7,632 nucleotides of DNA from an uncultured Hyphomicrobiales bacterium (lineage in GTDB: Bacteria > Pseudomonadota > Alphaproteobacteria > Rhizobiales > Beijerinckiaceae): the NCBI GenBank assembly GCA_903918155.1, contig CAIXDD010000146.1, forward strand, positions 1 through 7,632, in the 5' to 3' direction. Positions 5,900 to 7,632 of this stretch are shown piece after piece. How positions within the stretch are numbered: position 1 is the stretch's first letter; each line of letters begins with the position of its first letter. Made by a program: the position numbers and the translations under genes. The notes under the pieces were generated by a model. It ran no database searches. It had not been told where the DNA came from and saw only the letters and a list, made by a program, of their open reading frames with translations.

Positions 5900-6646
5900 T
5901 CAGCCCTTCTTGAAGTAAGGCGGGCTCGGAATGGCGAGATGGGCCGCGCGCAGGGCCACCGACCAGCGGTCGCGCAGATCGTGGAAATAGGGATCCACAT
6001 TGTCGATGCGGCGATCCGCCTCCAGCGTCAGCGCGTCGCGACGCATCACGCCGATATCGATGGGCATGCCGACGCCGAGATTGGAGCGCATGGTGGAATC
6101 CATCGAAATGAGCGCGAGCTTCAACGCGTCCTCAAGGCTCGTCTCATAGCTCACCGCGCGGTCGAGCACGGGCTTGCCGTATTTATGCTCGCCGATCTGC
6201 AGATAAGGCGTGTCCTGCGTGGCCTCGATGAAATTGCCCGCGCCATAGACCATGAAGAGGCGCGGACGTTCGCCCGCAACCTGCCCGCCGAGAAGCAGCG
6301 TGGAGTCGATCGGCACTTTCGCGCGCTCCAGCGCTTCGCCATGCACGTCGCGCACGCGGCGCATCGCGCGCCCCACGAGTTCTGCGCCGGCGAACAGGCT
6401 CGGCGCCGTCGTGATGCGCTCCAGCTCGCCCGTCTGGGGATTTTCGAGCCCCTGCGCGATCTGCGCCACGACGTTCTGCGTGATGGAGAGATTGCCCGCG
6501 GTCGCGAGCATGATCGCGCGCTCGCCGTCGTTGCGGAACACATGGAGCTTGCGGAAGGTCGACACATTGTCGAGGCCGGCGTTGGTGCGCGTGTCGGCGA
6601 TCATCACGAGGCCCTCGCGCACGAGGATGCCGCAACAATAGGTCAT
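5900..6646 (-). CDS. Anbu proteasome-type peptidase, first tandem copy
   Basis: 248 residues, a typical Anbu length. It starts directly as MTYCC, so Met removal exposes Thr2 as the Ntn nucleophile. Asp18 in ADTRTNAG and Lys33 in TFRKL fill the other active-site positions. Other conserved blocks are AGNLSITQ (50-57), GGQVAGERPRLFMVYGAGNF (120-139), EATQDTPYLQIGEHKYGKPV (141-160) and SMDSTMRSN (181-189). The start is supported by GGGGAGA at 6661-6655, 8 nt upstream. The gene follows a transglutaminase-like gene after 40 bp, and an alpha-E protein gene precedes that one. This is the conserved Anbu neighbourhood, in which the peptidase is proposed to remove or mature a peptide-like modification. 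Compared with the second copy it lacks the C-terminal tail and is probably the ancestral form. Reported Anbu proteins show little activity on model peptides, so the true substrate remains open. Confidence 0.92.
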   Translation of the reverse strand: MTYCCGILVREGLVMIADTRTNAGLDNVSTFRKLHVFRNDGERAIMLATAGNLSITQNVVAQIAQGLENPQTGELERITTAPSLFAGAELVGRAMRRVRDVHGEALERAKVPIDSTLLLGGQVAGERPRLFMVYGAGNFIEATQDTPYLQIGEHKYGKPVLDRAVSYETSLEDALKLALISMDSTMRSNLGVGMPIDIGVMRRDALTLEADRRIDNVDPYFHDLRDRWSVALRAAHLAIPSPPYFKKG

Positions 6647-6660
6647 GGACGAAATCTCCC

Positions 6661-6684
6661 CGGCGCCGCCCGCTCAAGGCGCCG
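6661..6684 (-). other. Inverted repeat between the transglutaminase and first Anbu genes
   Basis: cggcgcc (6661-6667) and ggcgccg (6678-6684) form a perfect 7-bp stem with a 10-nt loop. It fills most of the 40-bp gap and touches the Anbu ribosome binding site (GGGGAGA, 6661-6655 on the minus strand). No T-tract follows, so it is not a classical terminator. It could tune translation or mRNA stability between the two genes, or be chance in GC-rich DNA. Confidence 0.35.
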
Positions 6685-6686
6685 CG

Positions 6687-7526
6687 TCATTGCTGGCTCT
6701 GGCGCAACGCGCCCGCTGGGCGCAGCTCCACGCGCGCCTCCTGCGCGATCGCGCTGCGACTTGACGCACGCACGGGCGCTGCGTCAAGCCGGTCGAGGCC
6801 GCAGGCCACGCGCACATGACGCTCCGTCGGGCAGATCACGTCCGCGCAATCGAACCCGATCCAGCCGACGCCCGTCACATGCGCCTCCGCCCAGGCATGA
6901 AGCGCGCCCGTCTGCGCGCCATCGCGCAGCACGTAACCGCTGACGAAACGCGCCGGCGCGCCCAGACAGCGCGCGGCGGCGACGAAGACATGGGCGAGAT
7001 CGCAGGGGCCGCCGCGCCCGCGCGCCAGAGCCCGCCCGGCGGAGCGGCCGCCTTGGTCGGACTCCTTCTCTTTCTCCTCGCCCTCGCCTTCGCTTTCGTC
7101 CTTCATATGATCGCGCACGCGGCGCATGAGCGCGTGCAGCCGCGCGATCATGTCGGCGCCGGAGCTTTGCGCGGCGAGCGCGCGCAGCCCCGCGTCGGGC
7201 GCGGTAAGCTCGGTGTCGCGCAGGAACAGTTCGTGGGGAAAACGCTCCGCCGCCGCGCGCACCACGCCCGCGCAATCGAACGTCTCCACCGATCCTTCGG
7301 CGAGAATGCGCAGGGTCTGCGTGGGCGCCTGAAGGCTGAACGCATCGGCGAGATTGCCGAAGGCGTCTTCGCTGCGCCGCAGCCGGCAATCGGCCTCCAC
7401 GTCGATGCGCCAGTCGAGCACATGCTGGCCCTCGTAGCCGCGCGGCGACAGGCGCAGGACCTCAATGACGCCCTTTGCGGGCGGCGTGAAACTTTGCAGG
7501 ATTTCGTGGCGGATCTTGATGCGCAT
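6687..7526 (-). CDS. Transglutaminase-like protein of the Anbu cluster, with displaced active-site Cys
   Basis: 279 residues from the ATG at 7526-7524, chosen because it gives MRIKIRHEI, the usual beta-strand start of the bacterial transglutaminase N-terminal domain (about 1-95, with LRLSPRGYEGQHVLDWRIDV at 25-44). The open frame extends upstream, but only over the end of the alpha-E gene. The core domain (about 125-230) has His210 in ALHAWAEAH and Asp226 in WIGFD as expected for the papain-like triad. At the Cys site, family members usually read G-V-C-Q-D-x-x-H; here it is GGPCDLAH, so Cys175 lies one position late and Pro174 is where the nucleophile should be. Just before it is a highly charged insert (142-162: DESEGEGEEKEKES then DQGGR) in place of the usual loop. 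The fold is clear, but activity is doubtful. No signal peptide is seen. Neighbours are alpha-E (16 bp upstream) and Anbu (40 bp downstream), consistent with one operon. Confidence 0.88.
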   Translation of the reverse strand: MRIKIRHEILQSFTPPAKGVIEVLRLSPRGYEGQHVLDWRIDVEADCRLRRSEDAFGNLADAFSLQAPTQTLRILAEGSVETFDCAGVVRAAAERFPHELFLRDTELTAPDAGLRALAAQSSGADMIARLHALMRRVRDHMKDESEGEGEEKEKESDQGGRSAGRALARGRGGPCDLAHVFVAAARCLGAPARFVSGYVLRDGAQTGALHAWAEAHVTGVGWIGFDCADVICPTERHVRVACGLDRLDAAPVRASSRSAIAQEARVELRPAGALRQSQQ

Positions 7527-7542
7527 GAGGGTCCGGCGCGTG

Positions 7543-7632
7543 TCAGTTGATGAGATATTGCTCGGCCACGATCGTGCCCAGGCGCGCGTTGTCGGCGATG
7601 AATTCGGTGATGAATTCATGCAGGCCGACGTC
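7543..7632 (-). CDS. Alpha-E (DUF403-like) protein, last 29 residues
   Basis: The minus strand is open from the window edge to the TGA at 7545-7543. The 29 residues include GLHEFITEFIADNARLG and end in AEQYLIN. This matches the usual end of alpha-E proteins, whose last helix reads like LHxFLxxFIxxNxxLGxxIAxxYLF. Alpha-E proteins are all-helical cytoplasmic proteins found with circularly permuted ATP-grasp enzymes, transglutaminases and Anbu peptidases. The stop lies 16 bp before the transglutaminase start. The assignment rests on a short tail plus the neighbourhood, and the rest of the gene lies to the right of the window. Confidence 0.72.
   Translation of the reverse strand, partial: DVGLHEFITEFIADNARLGTIVAEQYLIN

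Noticed and set aside
5882..6943. Long plus-strand open frames opposite the Anbu genes (also 4872-5846) and the ABC genes (3152-4057)
   Set aside because: His/Arg/Ala-rich translations with no recognisable motif, lying antisense to conserved genes. The two opposite the Anbu copies resemble each other only because the Anbu genes do.
7597..7617. Direct repeat gatgaattc, two copies 12 bp apart
   Set aside because: It encodes EFI-T-EFI in an amphipathic helix of the alpha-E protein; similar residues with the same codons explain it.

Overview
The window is GC-rich throughout, densely coded and strongly biased to G/C at third codon positions. Gene content and protein style (Anbu-type proteasome homologues beside transglutaminase and alpha-E proteins, a NitT/TauT-type ABC transporter, EutA) suggest an alphaproteobacterium, probably of the order Hyphomicrobiales. 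That placement is inference; there is no rRNA or other marker gene to fix it.

Left half, plus strand (1-3145): the 3' part of a cupin-fold protein, a strong factor-independent terminator hairpin, a EutA-family reactivase (eutA), and, 5 bp further on, a proline iminopeptidase (pip). EutA proteins refresh coenzyme-B12-dependent ethanolamine ammonia-lyase, but no eutB or eutC lies in the window, so the enzyme served here is unknown. A hairpin at 3154-3180 closes this block, where it meets the minus-strand genes head-on.

Right half, minus strand, read from high to low coordinates: the last 29 residues of an alpha-E (DUF403-like) protein, a transglutaminase-like protein, two tandem Anbu proteasome-type peptidase genes, a 104-bp spacer, then an ABC ATPase and its permease with a 4-bp start/stop overlap. 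The alpha-E / transglutaminase / Anbu set is a known conserved bacterial gene neighbourhood (usually with a circularly permuted ATP-grasp protein) thought to make, attach and remove a peptide-like modification. Here it is notable for the duplicated Anbu and for a transglutaminase whose active-site cysteine is out of register. The ABC pair is of the nitrate/sulfonate/taurine type and has no substrate-binding protein in view.

The most unusual non-coding stretch is the 104-bp spacer before the ABC ATPase. It holds a possible leader ORF that ends in an ATGA overlap with the ATPase start. That ORF carries an A-AAA-AAG heptamer with a Shine-Dalgarno 10 nt upstream and a hairpin just downstream, and a -1 shift there would enter the ATPase frame. 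Each element can be read directly, but the function is speculative. No tRNA, rRNA, CRISPR, insertion sequence or phage gene was seen, and no gene-free stretch exceeds 300 bases.
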